Shown here: positions 21,913 to 33,700 of the stretch, in pieces
Position numbering within the stretch: position 1 is the first letter of the stretch
Layout of the letters: every line of letters starts with the position of its first letter
Notes under the pieces: model-generated
Told to the model about the DNA's origin: nothing
Database searches by the model: none
Seen by the model: the letters and a program-made list of their open reading frames with translations, nothing else
Translations under genes and position numbers: made by a program
Source: Zasmidium citrigriseum
Lineage: Eukaryota; Ascomycota; Dothideomycetes; Mycosphaerellales; Mycosphaerellaceae
Reading direction: 5' to 3'
Assembly: GCA_002786025.1 (NCBI GenBank)
Contig: NHNW01000012.1
Span: 744,001-808,000, forward strand
Length of the DNA stretch: 64,000 nt

Positions 21913-22626
21913 TGTGGCGAGAGAGGATTTGGTGGTCTTCGATGCGAGCTGATGGGTTATGAGGAGCTTCAAAAGTTGAAGAGATCTGGTAGCCACTTTC
22001 AGAAGCTTTGAAAAAGGAAAAGAGTAAGCAGATTGGGAGAACGAGGGAAAGAAGTACTTCTCTTGAGTCGTGAGGTTGTGGCCCGTAAGAGCTCTCTGAA
22101 ACCTAAGGTTTACGTCACAGGCAAGATCGGCAGGGCATTGCTGCTCCACTAGACAATCGATAGATCATGTGAGAAGACCCATTGGCAGAAGATACGTTCC
22201 TAGCGGGATGGAAATCACCATGACAAGGCACGCCGAGAGCGACTTTGAAGTTGAGATGAAGTGAGGTCCAGTCTGAACTTTCAGCACGGACTTCTAGGCA
22301 CAGACCTGGCAATGAAAGATCAGATGTGATTCTAAAAGGGAACAAGTGTGTTTGCATTGCATTTTGTCTTGTCATCTCGCCATCAAAGGCATACTCGAGC
22401 ACTCAAACAAGCAGTAGTCTACTAGCAGATGCTGAAACTAGTCAAGCAGTGGTCAACGCCCGCCTAGTGCTACAACCTGTCCCAACCATCCCCGCCAATC
22501 GCGCCTTTGCCCATCGTACCAGCGAGCAACCGCGATTGGTTCTAGAGGCCAGTCCTTCATAGTATCGCCACAAGTCCTGTCCGTACCGCCTGCTCAACGC
22601 TTCGCAAAATTCGCCATACAATGCGC
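21913..22626. other. Intergenic region between the FAD oxidoreductase and actin
   Basis: This holds the 5' leader and promoter of the oxidoreductase and the 3' UTR of actin, both on the minus strand. No open frame here resembles a known protein and no repeat is evident. Confidence 0.5.
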
Positions 22627-24181
<1,555 letters not shown>

Positions 24182-24860
24182 GGCGACGGTGTTGCGTGGG
24201 TATTGGTGGGTAGTGTCTGGGTGTGAGGAGCGCTGGCGGGCTCACTCTGCGTGCGGTGGTGTAGGGTGGTGCAAGGATGGTGGAGATGTGGTAGCAGCGA
24301 AGTGCTGTGGTCGGTGAAGAAACGGGCGGGCAGTTGCGAGTTGAGGCTGCTCAATGCGGTTAGTGCCGTGGCTTCGCACTTCGACTCCCCAGCACTTCGA
24401 TTGGGACTTCAGCTGTCCAGAAAATACGATGCAAATGTTCACTGCCAATGCGCGGCGGGATGTATACTCGCTACGAACAATCTGGCTGCCTGATCAGACG
24501 CCTCGCACATGGCCTGCTATTCCCAGTACCACGAGATTTGCCGCCACCCGTCATTACGCGTTCCCTGCCAAGACGAGCGAACATTTGCTTCCATTACGTC
24601 TCAGGGCAGGCAGTATCATAATTGCTGACCTCTTCGCCCGATACGACTCCCGCCAACATTCCTCGCCCTCACACATGGCCAGCCGCGCTCCTCCGCCGTG
24701 CTCTCGTCAGCCGGCTGAATTTTGGCTGTGTGCGTCCTGCAGCCACCTGCGTATCTGTACCCTCTTTCCGGTCCACGCACGTGCTTGGTGGCGGGGTAGC
24801 CCCTCCAACGTCTCTCCCTTGCGTTACGACCGACGGCGCTCATAACGTTCCTGACCACAC

Positions 24861-24876
24861 TTCAAGAAGGCTGGAA
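24861..24876 (+). promoter_or_regulatory. Candidate heat-shock element, distal
   Basis: TTC-aa-GAA-ggctg-GAA: an inverted nTTCnnGAAn pair plus a third GAA after a 5-nt step. It lies about 285 bp upstream of the FES1 start. Hsf1 control of Fes1, an Hsp70 co-factor, would be expected from yeast. The site is short and could be chance. Confidence 0.35.
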
Positions 24877-25002
24877 CAGGGAGTAGCCTGCAAGTACAGA
24901 GCGAGTTGATCTCAAAACTGCAGTCACATGACCTTTCCCCAGCTCTTGGCTTGTCCAAACTGGGAAGGAACCTGGCCGAATCTGCCGGAAGGCGCTAGTC
25001 AC

Positions 25003-25015
25003 TTCACGAAATCTT
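25003..25015 (+). promoter_or_regulatory. Candidate heat-shock element, proximal
   Basis: TTC-ac-GAA followed at the right spacing by an imperfect third unit. It lies about 150 bp upstream of the FES1 start codon. Same reasoning and same caution as for the distal site. Confidence 0.35.
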
Positions 25016-25160
25016 GACCTCAGGTACAAGTGAATGATTTTCTTTGGTTGCAATTACCACACACCTGTCTGCTCAACAATCCACCTCCAGACAGTGTTCG
25101 AAAATCATACGTTCCTTGACCTATATCACAACTCAAAGCAACCTCGAGAGACCCGCCAAA

Positions 25161-25820
25161 ATGTCAGAACAACAACAATCCCTCAATCAACTCCTCCAAT
25201 GGAGCATCGAACACAGCGACTCCTCGCGCTCCGCCGCCCCCTCCGACCAACAACGCGACCCGAACCGGGGCCTCAACGCCGAAATGCTCTCCCAACTCCT
25301 CGGCGGCCCCTCAGACGCAGACCGCATGCGCGAAGCCATGACCGCAATCGTAGCACCGATGGACCAAATCGACCTCGAGAACAAACTCATCGCCTGGGAC
25401 AACTTCGAGCAATTGATCGAGCAGATCGATAACGCGAATAATATGGATTCTATGGGTCTCTGGCCCCCGTTATTGCAGCAATTGGATCATGAAGAGAGCG
25501 AGATGAGGAAGAATGCTGCGGCGTGTTGTTCGACGGCTGTGCAGAATAATGTCAAGAGTCAGGAGCGTTTACTGAGCAGCGGAGTCGTTCCTAAGCTTGC
25601 GAAGTTGGCGACGGAGGATAAAGACATGGGTGTGAGGAAGAAGGCCATCAGTGCTCTGAGCAGCGAAGTGAGAAATTTCCAGCCGGGAATGGATGAGTTG
25701 GAGAAGAGTTTGCCGGAGGGTGTGTGGGCGAGCAAGAAGAGGGGCGTGGATGCCGCGGATATGGAGGCTTGTGATGAGATTATTCAGACATTGAGGGATA
25801 ATTCGGCGGCGAGGGGATAA
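25161..25820 (+). CDS. FES1: Hsp70 nucleotide exchange factor Fes1
   Basis: 219-aa cytosolic exchange factor of the HspBP1/Fes1 family. It releases ADP from Hsp70 and helps refolding or degradation of misfolded proteins. The N-terminal part is the Fes1 signature (LNQLLQWSIEHSD). Armadillo-like helices follow from about residue 95 (LWPPLLQQLDHEESEMRKNAAACCSTAVQNN). Length is normal for fungal Fes1. Single exon; the ATG at 25161 has a CCAAA leader and starts the conserved N-terminus, so the longer upstream frame is leader. Composition flips within the gene: codons before about 25430 are C-rich and G-poor, later codons are G/T-rich. Confidence 0.93.
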   Translation: MSEQQQSLNQLLQWSIEHSDSSRSAAPSDQQRDPNRGLNAEMLSQLLGGPSDADRMREAMTAIVAPMDQIDLENKLIAWDNFEQLIEQIDNANNMDSMGLWPPLLQQLDHEESEMRKNAAACCSTAVQNNVKSQERLLSSGVVPKLAKLATEDKDMGVRKKAISALSSEVRNFQPGMDELEKSLPEGVWASKKRGVDAADMEACDEIIQTLRDNSAARG

Positions 25821-26222
25821 AGTGAGGGACAACGGCCCATGGTTGGAAGAATTCTCCGGCCGAAGGAAAGATCTCTTGCCCACGAGAGCAAGAATAGCCG
25901 CCATACTGGAGATGAAACTTCAGAGGCTCAGCTTCGCTCCTACCGGGGAGACGGCATGAGCTCAATGCGGGGGATCATTTGATGACCAGACGGGAAGCAA
26001 TAGAGACGATAGAGGTCCCGAGCCGCCAGAATGCGGCAATAGACGTCACGAAAGTAATGACTTGTACCAATAGCATCCAAACAAAGACGTGCTCGATTAT
26101 CATGACACTGAACTGCACCCAGTCTTCAAAATGATCCTCAAATTGAACTCCAAATGCTACGCTAATGCCATCCATCCCATCCCATACCAACACAAACAAT
26201 CTTACAACCCCCCCTCCGTCCT
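25821..26222. other. Convergent 3' region of FES1 and NEO1
   Basis: 402 bp between two converging stop codons. It should contain both 3' UTRs. One minus-strand open frame (25975-26226) encodes a hydrophobic peptide but overlaps the NEO1 stop and has no family resemblance. Confidence 0.5.
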
Positions 26223-29200
26223 TCATACACCCCTAACCTTCCTATAACTCGGCGGCTTGACCGTCCTCCTAATCAACTTCCCCGCATAAACCGGCACAAG
26301 ACTCGCAGCCGCAATAACCGCAAACCTCCACCAAAACCCCAACGTCAACATAAACCCCAAATCATAATACCCGCCCAAAAAGGGCACAGTCCCAAAATAC
26401 ACCGCCGCCGTGCCCAGAATACTGAAAATCATCACGGGGTGCCACGTCGTGATCTCCGCGGCCACCATGATGAGCTCGTTGACGATGAGGACGGAGTACG
26501 ACACCGCGACCATGCGTTTGAAACCGGGCGTGGAGAGGGTCGTGTCCGTGCCGGTTTCGGGGTCGGAGGTAGGTTTTAGGGAGAAGCCGGGGACGAGGAG
26601 TTCGGAGCCGCCTTGGATGATCAGGCCTTGGTAGATGGAGATGGCGAGCCAGATGAAGAAGGTGCGGTAGGAGAGAGATTTGCCCGTGGTGAGTTCTTTG
26701 TATAACTCTGGGTAGAGGTTCGCGAGCCCTTCGTCGACGTCGCGGTCTAGGACCAGGGAGAAGACGGGCGCCATGGTGTAGACCGTGGCGTAGCCGACGA
26801 GGAGCCAGTCGCGGTAGAGGGCGACGGGTTCGAATTTCGAGGCGATGGAGAAGATGGCTTGGCAGACGGAGATGATCAGGCCGCGGTGCATGACGAATTG
26901 GGCGAGTTTGGCGGAGCGGCGGTAGGAGTTGCGGCCGTGCCAGACGAGGAGTTTGGTGAGGTGGGCGAATTGCGTGATGGAGAAGTCGGCGGCGAGGGAG
27001 GCTTGGCGGCCTTCTTTGCCTACGATTCCGACGCCCACGTCTGCGGCTTGGATCATCGAGACGTCGTTGCCGCCGTCGCCGATGCAGGCGATGCGTTTCT
27101 TGGTGTAGGCGCGGATGAGGTGGGCTATGTCGGCTTTTTGGGTGGGGGAGCAACGGCAGGCGATGACGGCCGGGAGGCGGACGGCTTGGGTGATGAAGGC
27201 GTCGCGGTGGTATTGGAGGTAGAGGGCGAGGGATTGGCCGTCGATGAGGAGGGCTGCGTTGGGTTGGTTGTGGAGCATGCTCAGGGCGTCGATAGCCGCA
27301 TCTCGTCGTTTCAGGCCAGCGATGGTGTGAATGTATTGGCCTCTGCTGACGAGTTTGGACGAGACAGCCACGCAGCGTGCGGTCTCGACTTTGTCACCGG
27401 TCAACATCCATATCTTGATGCCTGCGTTGCGGAGGAGCTCCAGGGAGGGTTTGACGTGAGGCTGGAGCTTGTCTTCAACGCCGGTCACGCCCAGCAACTC
27501 GAGATCCTTTTCTAGATGCTGTTTAACAACGCCTGTCATCGCGGCATCTCGGCCAGAGAGACTGAGCGATGCCTCAGCGTAGGCAGCTGAGAACGCAGAG
27601 TACTGCTGGGCACTCAGATTCTTTCGTCCGACCACAAGTGTACGTAACCCCTCGCGGGCCATGTTGCCTGTCTCTTCGTCCAGCCAGTCATTGGCGGCGA
27701 CGATTGAGCTCATGACGGTATCTGCACCTTTCTGGAAGAAGACGATCTCACCAGACTCGTCTTTCCTGTCCTGCACATTGCGGATGAAGCGGACGATGAT
27801 ACCCATTCGCTTGCTATCGCTTGTGAATGGAAAGACATTGAGGACCTCAACGCGAACGACCGGTTTCTCATTCCCAACGAACTGCAGCGAGATGCTCTTC
27901 CGATCGCGGTGTGAGAGACGAAGTCCAACGTTCTCGGTCCATTGCACAATAGCAATCTCGTCCGGCGAGGATGCCTGGTAAGATATTTTGGGCTCGCCAT
28001 ATTCATCCTCTTCCGTCGTGGGCGTGACGTTGTGACATAGTGCCAGTGATAGCACGAGGTCACGAACGCGTAGGCCAATTTCCCGCCGAGTCCTCGTGCC
28101 ACCGCTCAGATTGAAGCCTGCTGATGGAGTGAACAAGGCACCATCTTGCGGATCCTCCGAAGACGCAAATGCCTGCTTGACATAGCTGCTGACTTCCTCC
28201 ATTGCGTCGCCGCCATAGCTGACTGTGCCAACATGGATTTTCCTCAACTCCATCTCATTCCGCGTCAGAGTGCCAGTCTTGTCACTTAGCAGATACTCGA
28301 TCCGACCAAGGTCTTCGGGGATCGTACTAGTTCGCACGACAGTGCCAGGAATGCCTTGATCTCGATGGATGAAGTAGGCATATACGCTCTTTCCCATGTC
28401 AAGATTGACACGGAGAGATATCGGCACGATGGTGCTGAAGAGGATCAAGAACCGCATGGCAGCAACGTACCACGGCCTCCCTTCACGTTCATTGAATCCT
28501 TCAAGCGCAACCAGAACCACGCTCAATGCTGCAGTCAAGAAGCAAAGAATCTTGGTCAGGTTGTTGATTTCGTATTCCAAGAGACCCGTCTTTGATCTTG
28601 ATGGTGATGTCGACAGTGCTGCACGAGTCTGTGGCCCAGTGTAGATGACCACAGCATGTACAATTGTGGACGAAGCAAGGACTGTGTTGGCCCAAGCCGT
28701 GTTGTCGATTGTTAGAGGACTTGATTTTGGCTTTGACATGTCGGATTCCCGTGGTTGCCCGTTCGCAATATAGGGATCATACCCCCTTTGCTGCTTAGGC
28801 TCCAGCTCGATCGTGCCCACGAAGTCATTGACCTTCTTGTCAGGCTTGCCTGCCGTCACACGTAGCCGGACGTATTCGCTCGCTGGTAAGGTTTGGGCAA
28901 GTGGCGAGGCCAGTCGCAGTTTCCAGTCCGTCTCTCCATCCAGTTGATCTGTACGGATGAAGGCCTCGCCTCCGCCACTAGGATCTGAAGAGGTCGTCTC
29001 GTTGTTCAGATCCTGATTTTGAGCAGCTTCGCTCTGCAAGTTTCGACTTGGAGACGTTGAAGCTTCGCCCATGTCCAGCAACTCTGCCTCTGATGGGCGA
29101 GGTGTGTCTTCAGCGGGCTGAGCTGCAGCTTCCGTAGAGAAACTCTTCAGGATCACCACATCGGCGGGCACTCGCTGGTCTTTGCTCAATACAAGCACAT

Positions 29201-30263
29201 CGCCAACTTTTAAATCCCTTGACGGCTTGATCATTTCAATCACGGATGCCGACGGAGAATCGGTGGCTTCAGTCGCATATTCTTCGTTCTCGGCCTGCTG
29301 CAATCTGGCACTGTCATCGTCCAAAGATACCTTTCTCCGCTTGCCCTTCTTCTTCTCTGTCATGCTCTTGATCTTCCTCTTTCCGGCTCCACTCTTCATA
29401 TTGGAGCTTGACATACCAGCGTCTTCAAATCTCAAGACCTTGTAGGCTTCACTGTTGGCTTCGTTGTCTCTTTTCCTTCTGTACACATCATCGTATGCCT
29501 CCTTTCCCAAAGTAATGCTTATGACAAACGCCAGGGGGGCGATATAAGTGGTAAGGTAGCCGATCCGTAGCGCAGGGATGATCTGCGACAGAGCAACCAG
29601 CAGAAAGTACATGTTGAAGAAGAACTTGAACTCGTTGAACAGCGTCCGTGGGAGGAAAGACCAAGGTGTATACTTGGCGTTTGACACGGCATTTAGAGGG
29701 AATCGTGTCGCTTGTCTCTGGCCAACGGTAATGTTACGAGTCGCTGCAGGATCATGGTCGTCCTCAGGCTCCTCTTCGGCGGCAGAGGGCAGGGCGATTG
29801 AGGAACTTCGTTGACCGAATGGAAGAAAGCTCAAGATCCCTTTTCTCCTCTTCCCATACGGACTTATGCCGTTCATCATCTGTTGCGACCCTCTTCTGCC
29901 CCCTCCATTCGCGTGAGACAGCAACGGCGCATCATCGTCTCTCATCGACAGCCCAGAGCTGGCAGCACTTATTCTCTTCCTCCTCTCCTCATCCTCGTCA
30001 TCCCGCACCAAGGCCTGCAAATCTTCTGCATCTTCGTCCCTCGGTCGCCTTCTCCCTCCAAACCGTAGATTTCTCAGCGGTATTCGAGCACCGAATTCTA
30101 GGCTTATGCGGCCTGAGCTCGGCTGTCTTGAAGGCGGTCTTCGAGCAGACGATGCTGTTTGCGGGTCGAGTTCATTCAGTTCTAGGTCGGAATCCGAGTC
30201 GCGATCGTCATCGTAGGGTTCGTCTTGGGCGTGCGGTTTGTGGTAGCCGTTGGGAGTTGTCAT
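26223..30263 (-). CDS. NEO1: P4-type phospholipid-translocating ATPase, Neo1 class
   Basis: Lipid flippase of Golgi/endosomal membranes that moves aminophospholipids to the cytosolic leaflet and supports vesicle formation. 1346 aa, single exon. Key features in order: a long acidic, Arg-rich cytosolic N-terminus; first membrane pair near residues 205-250; the actuator motif DGET (DQLDGETDWKLR); the P4-specific PISL in the next membrane helix (TIVPISLRVNLDMGK); the phosphorylation site DKTGT with the catalytic Asp at residue 661; hinge GDGGNDVSMIQ; then six membrane spans. P4 ATPases of the Neo1/ATP9 class work without a Cdc50 subunit in yeast. The actuator region contains an extra low-complexity insert with KKKGKRRK. 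The coding strand becomes C-rich at about 27300-26450 and abruptly G/T-rich after 26440. SEC16 is divergent upstream. Confidence 0.93.
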   Translation of the reverse strand: MTTPNGYHKPHAQDEPYDDDRDSDSDLELNELDPQTASSARRPPSRQPSSGRISLEFGARIPLRNLRFGGRRRPRDEDAEDLQALVRDDEDEERRKRISAASSGLSMRDDDAPLLSHANGGGRRGSQQMMNGISPYGKRRKGILSFLPFGQRSSSIALPSAAEEEPEDDHDPAATRNITVGQRQATRFPLNAVSNAKYTPWSFLPRTLFNEFKFFFNMYFLLVALSQIIPALRIGYLTTYIAPLAFVISITLGKEAYDDVYRRKRDNEANSEAYKVLRFEDAGMSSSNMKSGAGKRKIKSMTEKKKGKRRKVSLDDDSARLQQAENEEYATEATDSPSASVIEMIKPSRDLKVGDVLVLSKDQRVPADVVILKSFSTEAAAQPAEDTPRPSEAELLDMGEASTSPSRNLQSEAAQNQDLNNETTSSDPSGGGEAFIRTDQLDGETDWKLRLASPLAQTLPASEYVRLRVTAGKPDKKVNDFVGTIELEPKQQRGYDPYIANGQPRESDMSKPKSSPLTIDNTAWANTVLASSTIVHAVVIYTGPQTRAALSTSPSRSKTGLLEYEINNLTKILCFLTAALSVVLVALEGFNEREGRPWYVAAMRFLILFSTIVPISLRVNLDMGKSVYAYFIHRDQGIPGTVVRTSTIPEDLGRIEYLLSDKTGTLTRNEMELRKIHVGTVSYGGDAMEEVSSYVKQAFASSEDPQDGALFTPSAGFNLSGGTRTRREIGLRVRDLVLSLALCHNVTPTTEEDEYGEPKISYQASSPDEIAIVQWTENVGLRLSHRDRKSISLQFVGNEKPVVRVEVLNVFPFTSDSKRMGIIVRFIRNVQDRKDESGEIVFFQKGADTVMSSIVAANDWLDEETGNMAREGLRTLVVGRKNLSAQQYSAFSAAYAEASLSLSGRDAAMTGVVKQHLEKDLELLGVTGVEDKLQPHVKPSLELLRNAGIKIWMLTGDKVETARCVAVSSKLVSRGQYIHTIAGLKRRDAAIDALSMLHNQPNAALLIDGQSLALYLQYHRDAFITQAVRLPAVIACRCSPTQKADIAHLIRAYTKKRIACIGDGGNDVSMIQAADVGVGIVGKEGRQASLAADFSITQFAHLTKLLVWHGRNSYRRSAKLAQFVMHRGLIISVCQAIFSIASKFEPVALYRDWLLVGYATVYTMAPVFSLVLDRDVDEGLANLYPELYKELTTGKSLSYRTFFIWLAISIYQGLIIQGGSELLVPGFSLKPTSDPETGTDTTLSTPGFKRMVAVSYSVLIVNELIMVAAEITTWHPVMIFSILGTAAVYFGTVPFLGGYYDLGFMLTLGFWWRFAVIAAASLVPVYAGKLIRRTVKPPSYRKVRGV

Positions 30264-30792
30264 GCCTCATTGCATTTGCGTGGATAATGCTGGGTGATGG
30301 TGGTGATCGATTTGGATTCGGGTTTGATTGAGTCCTCGAGGTGAATATCGCACTTCGGCCGTTAAATATGAAGTGTCGTGTGATTTTCGTCAGGTAATCG
30401 TTCAGGAGGCGTGTCTTTGTTTGCTCATAGGCATCTCTTTAGGAGCAGCATACGTCGACCTCCGGTTCAAGGTCCAGCGAATCAGCGCGGCCCGCGATCC
30501 TGAATCTAGAGGCGAGGGCTGGTACATCCATCGACGACCTCTCCTATTCCTTCCACTGTACTCTGCTCTCACACTACGCAAATGGGCGCGGCCATGCCTG
30601 CTATGTACTTTTACATCGATTAATTATTGACGGCCCTCCGCACGTGTACAGGTATGTCGTTCAATCCCACCTTTAAGGTTTGGGAAGGGATGGTCCACGT
30701 CGACTTCTCTCCCACTTCCTGCGCTGACACCATGGCCAGTAATCCCGCCGTCGCTCTCTGATCCCCCCTAATCCCCCGATTACTCTTCCGCC
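30264..30792. other. Divergent promoter region of NEO1 and SEC16
   Basis: 529 bp between start codons, with C/T-rich leader sequence in front of SEC16. No coding sequence or repeat is supported. Shared control of two early secretory/Golgi genes is possible but not shown. Confidence 0.45.
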
Positions 30793-33700
30793 ATGAGCGA
30801 CGACGACTACCCCAACTTTGGCAGCGCCTGGACCTCCACCTCCGCCGCCGCACCACCCCCATCCGGCTCCGCATCATGGAACCCTGCTTTCAGACCCGAC
30901 TCAGACCGCGGCCATGCCAGAAATACCTCCACCGCCTCCAACGATGATTTCTTCGATCGCTATCCCGGACCAACTCCAGAAAAGAGTCGACCGCAAAGGC
31001 ATGAGATTTTGGAGGAGCAGGATGAGGAGCTGGAGGCATCGCCGAGGCGCAGACAAAGTAGTATTTCTGTGAGCTATGCGATTGAGCAGCGCTTCGATGC
31101 GGCTTCTCCTGAAGACATGATGCGCGTGCCCGCAACAGAATCAGATGCCGAAGGTCCCTTGAGCCGGCGCGACTCTAGCACGGTCACAGATCTTGAGACA
31201 CACGCGACTGACCTGGATACCGATTTGATCCTGGAAACTCCGGTTACCGCCATCGATCTGGAGACCCCTCGAATCGGAAACGTTGAGGAGGACGAGGAGG
31301 CGGCCATTTTTCAGCCAGAGGAGACTGTTCAGGAGCAGAGAGAGCATCTGTCAGTGCAAATGCCAGATATACCCCACGAGGCGATCTTCATTGGAACGCC
31401 CGGAATGGCAACTCCCATAGCGACAGACGATAACTTCACGGAAGAGCTGTACAAAATCCGACCGCCGTCAGGCTACGAACATCAAGGGGAGACATTGGAC
31501 ATGGAGGAGGCCGTTGATGAGGCGCCGAGTGCACCACTGCTGGAGGATCCGGAAGAACAGCCGGTCGTGGAGCCTCTTCAAAGAGAACCTACAATGCAAG
31601 CAGTGAACGAAGATTCCGTGCTAGACGATTTCGATGGTGCATCTGCCCCCGGACAACCTCTGTCCAAAGCCAAGGCTCAGCTTGGCCACATCGACCGTAG
31701 TTTCACTACCAACTTTACCGAGCTCCAGACGCCTGTAGAGGATGTGAGAACAGAAGACCAAGCATCGCGGATACCCGTTTCGAACGAATGGCCTTCAGCT
31801 GGGGATGACAGAACATTTGGGGAGCTCCTTGGAGACGATAGCCCGGTCGTTTCGAAACCCAAAGAACACGCTGTGGCCGTACCATCGACAACAGTCGCAG
31901 ACGACGGATGGGGTCCGACGGCTGACGATGACACATTTGGGGAGTTACTAGGACAGTCCAAGGAAACTGAAGTCCAGGGCGCTTCTTCAGTACCCGTGCA
32001 ACAAGCAGAGCAGGTGCCTTCTCTGGAAGCCCCAGTGACAGCTCCGGAAGATCAGGACGAAGACAAATTGGCCGCCATGTGGCAAGCAGCCCTGGATGAT
32101 GACGACCTTTTGGACGAGCCCAAGGACTTGGATGAATCGAATGAGCTGGACCCTTCCACGTTGTTTGGTGACGATGATGATGGGTTCCTCGAAGATGAAT
32201 TAGATGTGCCCAGTGCGCCCGTCCCAGCTCCAGTGCAATCAACCTCAGCCCAACCACAGAGAACAGCGAGTCCATACATACCACAAACACCACAACAGCC
32301 GGCGCAGCAAAATTCCCGGTCAAACCCTTATGCGGCTCCGGGACCCCAAATTCTGAATCAAAGTCACGGGAGGTCAGCGGGTACACCGTCGACAGGTCTC
32401 TACGATGTCTATGGACACGGTGCCCCAGTACCACAGCAAACACCGCAACGTCCAAGCGCTCAATCTTCGCAAAGCTTCGTCGATAAGGCGAAAGGCGGAT
32501 ATCAGTCACCCTACGATCTTCCCATGGATGTTGTAAAGCAGCCCAGACAGAGGCCTCGACAACCTCCGCCTGCTCCCCAAGCCGCGCCAACGCCTCCAAT
32601 GAGGACCAGCAGTATGTCGTCTCAGCCTGGACAACCTCCGTCGATGCCGCCAACCGCTCAAGCTGCTGGTTTGACTCCACCATCGTCGAGCTCGGGCTCT
32701 GTTCCACCGCCTCCTCCCAATACAGCTGCTAATGGTACTCCTGCCGCAAAGCCAACTCCAAAGACCGATGCTGGCTTCTTCGCTGATCTACCTGTCGCCC
32801 CCAAACTACGCTCTCGCCCATCAGGAGCATATACCCCGCAGCCTCAAGCGTCTCCTGCCCCTCCAAATCAATTACCGCAACAGCATCCTTCCCGGCCACC
32901 TGTCGCTCCACCTGTGCAGCCGCCTCAAAGACCCGTCGCCCCTCCCACGCCTGCACAGCAGCCCATGTACGGCGGCTTGACGCAACCTGACAAGAATCCT
33001 CTATTCCCTGAGCAACCAACAGCTCCATCGCAGCCACAGCCTCCAGCTCCGTCTCAGAACCAACGATATTCCCCGAGCAACTTGCCAGCGCCAGCGCAGA
33101 CTCAGAGTAGATTCTCCCCAGCTCCACCCACTCAAGCGCCAGCTGCCACGTCCCGTTATTCTCCAGCGCCATCCGCACAGGGTGCGCCCACGAAGAAGTA
33201 TGGCCCAGCGGCAGCGCCAGCACCGGCTGCTGCAGCTGCTGCACCGCCTCCAGGCGTACAACATGCTCATGCTTTCGCGCCCAGGACAAGTAGTCCGCTC
33301 GCATTTCAGCATGGCAAGCCACAGCCCGCGGCTGCGAACGAGGGGCCACGACCTTTGCCTTCAATGCCTATGTCGCCGCCCAAAACTCATAGTACCTCCG
33401 GAACCATGTCTCCAGAGAGGTCTGCTAGTTTGAGTTACTCGCCCGTCGAACAGCGACCACCTGCAGTTGCAACCCTAACAAGTCCACCACAGCGACCCAA
33501 AACCCAATCCCCTCCCAACGTCATGAAGATGCCGAGATATGCATCAATGCAGTCTATGCCACGGCCATCTTCAGCAGCGGGATCACCAGCTCCAACTTCG
33601 CAGCCTGCGTTCCTGCCCCATCGCAGGCAATTCTCGAGAGAATTCACATATGCAACGCCACATGATGAACGAGCGCAGGATCCCCTCGAGAGATGGAAAG

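Larger units (their letters stand above)
24182..25160. other. Divergent promoter region of ACT1 and FES1
   Basis: About 1 kb between the two start codons. It has no supported coding sequence. Heat-shock-element-like repeats lie on the FES1 side (separate entries). The ACT1 side carries G/C-rich leader sequence. A 5' UTR intron for actin is possible but cannot be shown. Confidence 0.5.

Noticed and set aside
25975..26226. Hydrophobic 83-codon minus-strand frame
   Set aside because: Overlaps the NEO1 stop and lies in the expected 3' UTR; no homologue recognised.
26362..27153. 263-codon frame overlapping NEO1 on the same strand
   Set aside because: Arg/Pro/His-rich shifted-frame product of the C-rich part of NEO1.
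26859..27515. 218-codon frame antisense to NEO1
   Set aside because: Antisense shadow of conserved P-type ATPase motifs.
31715..32707. 330-codon frame antisense to SEC16
   Set aside because: Shadow of the low-complexity Pro/Gln region; no domain.
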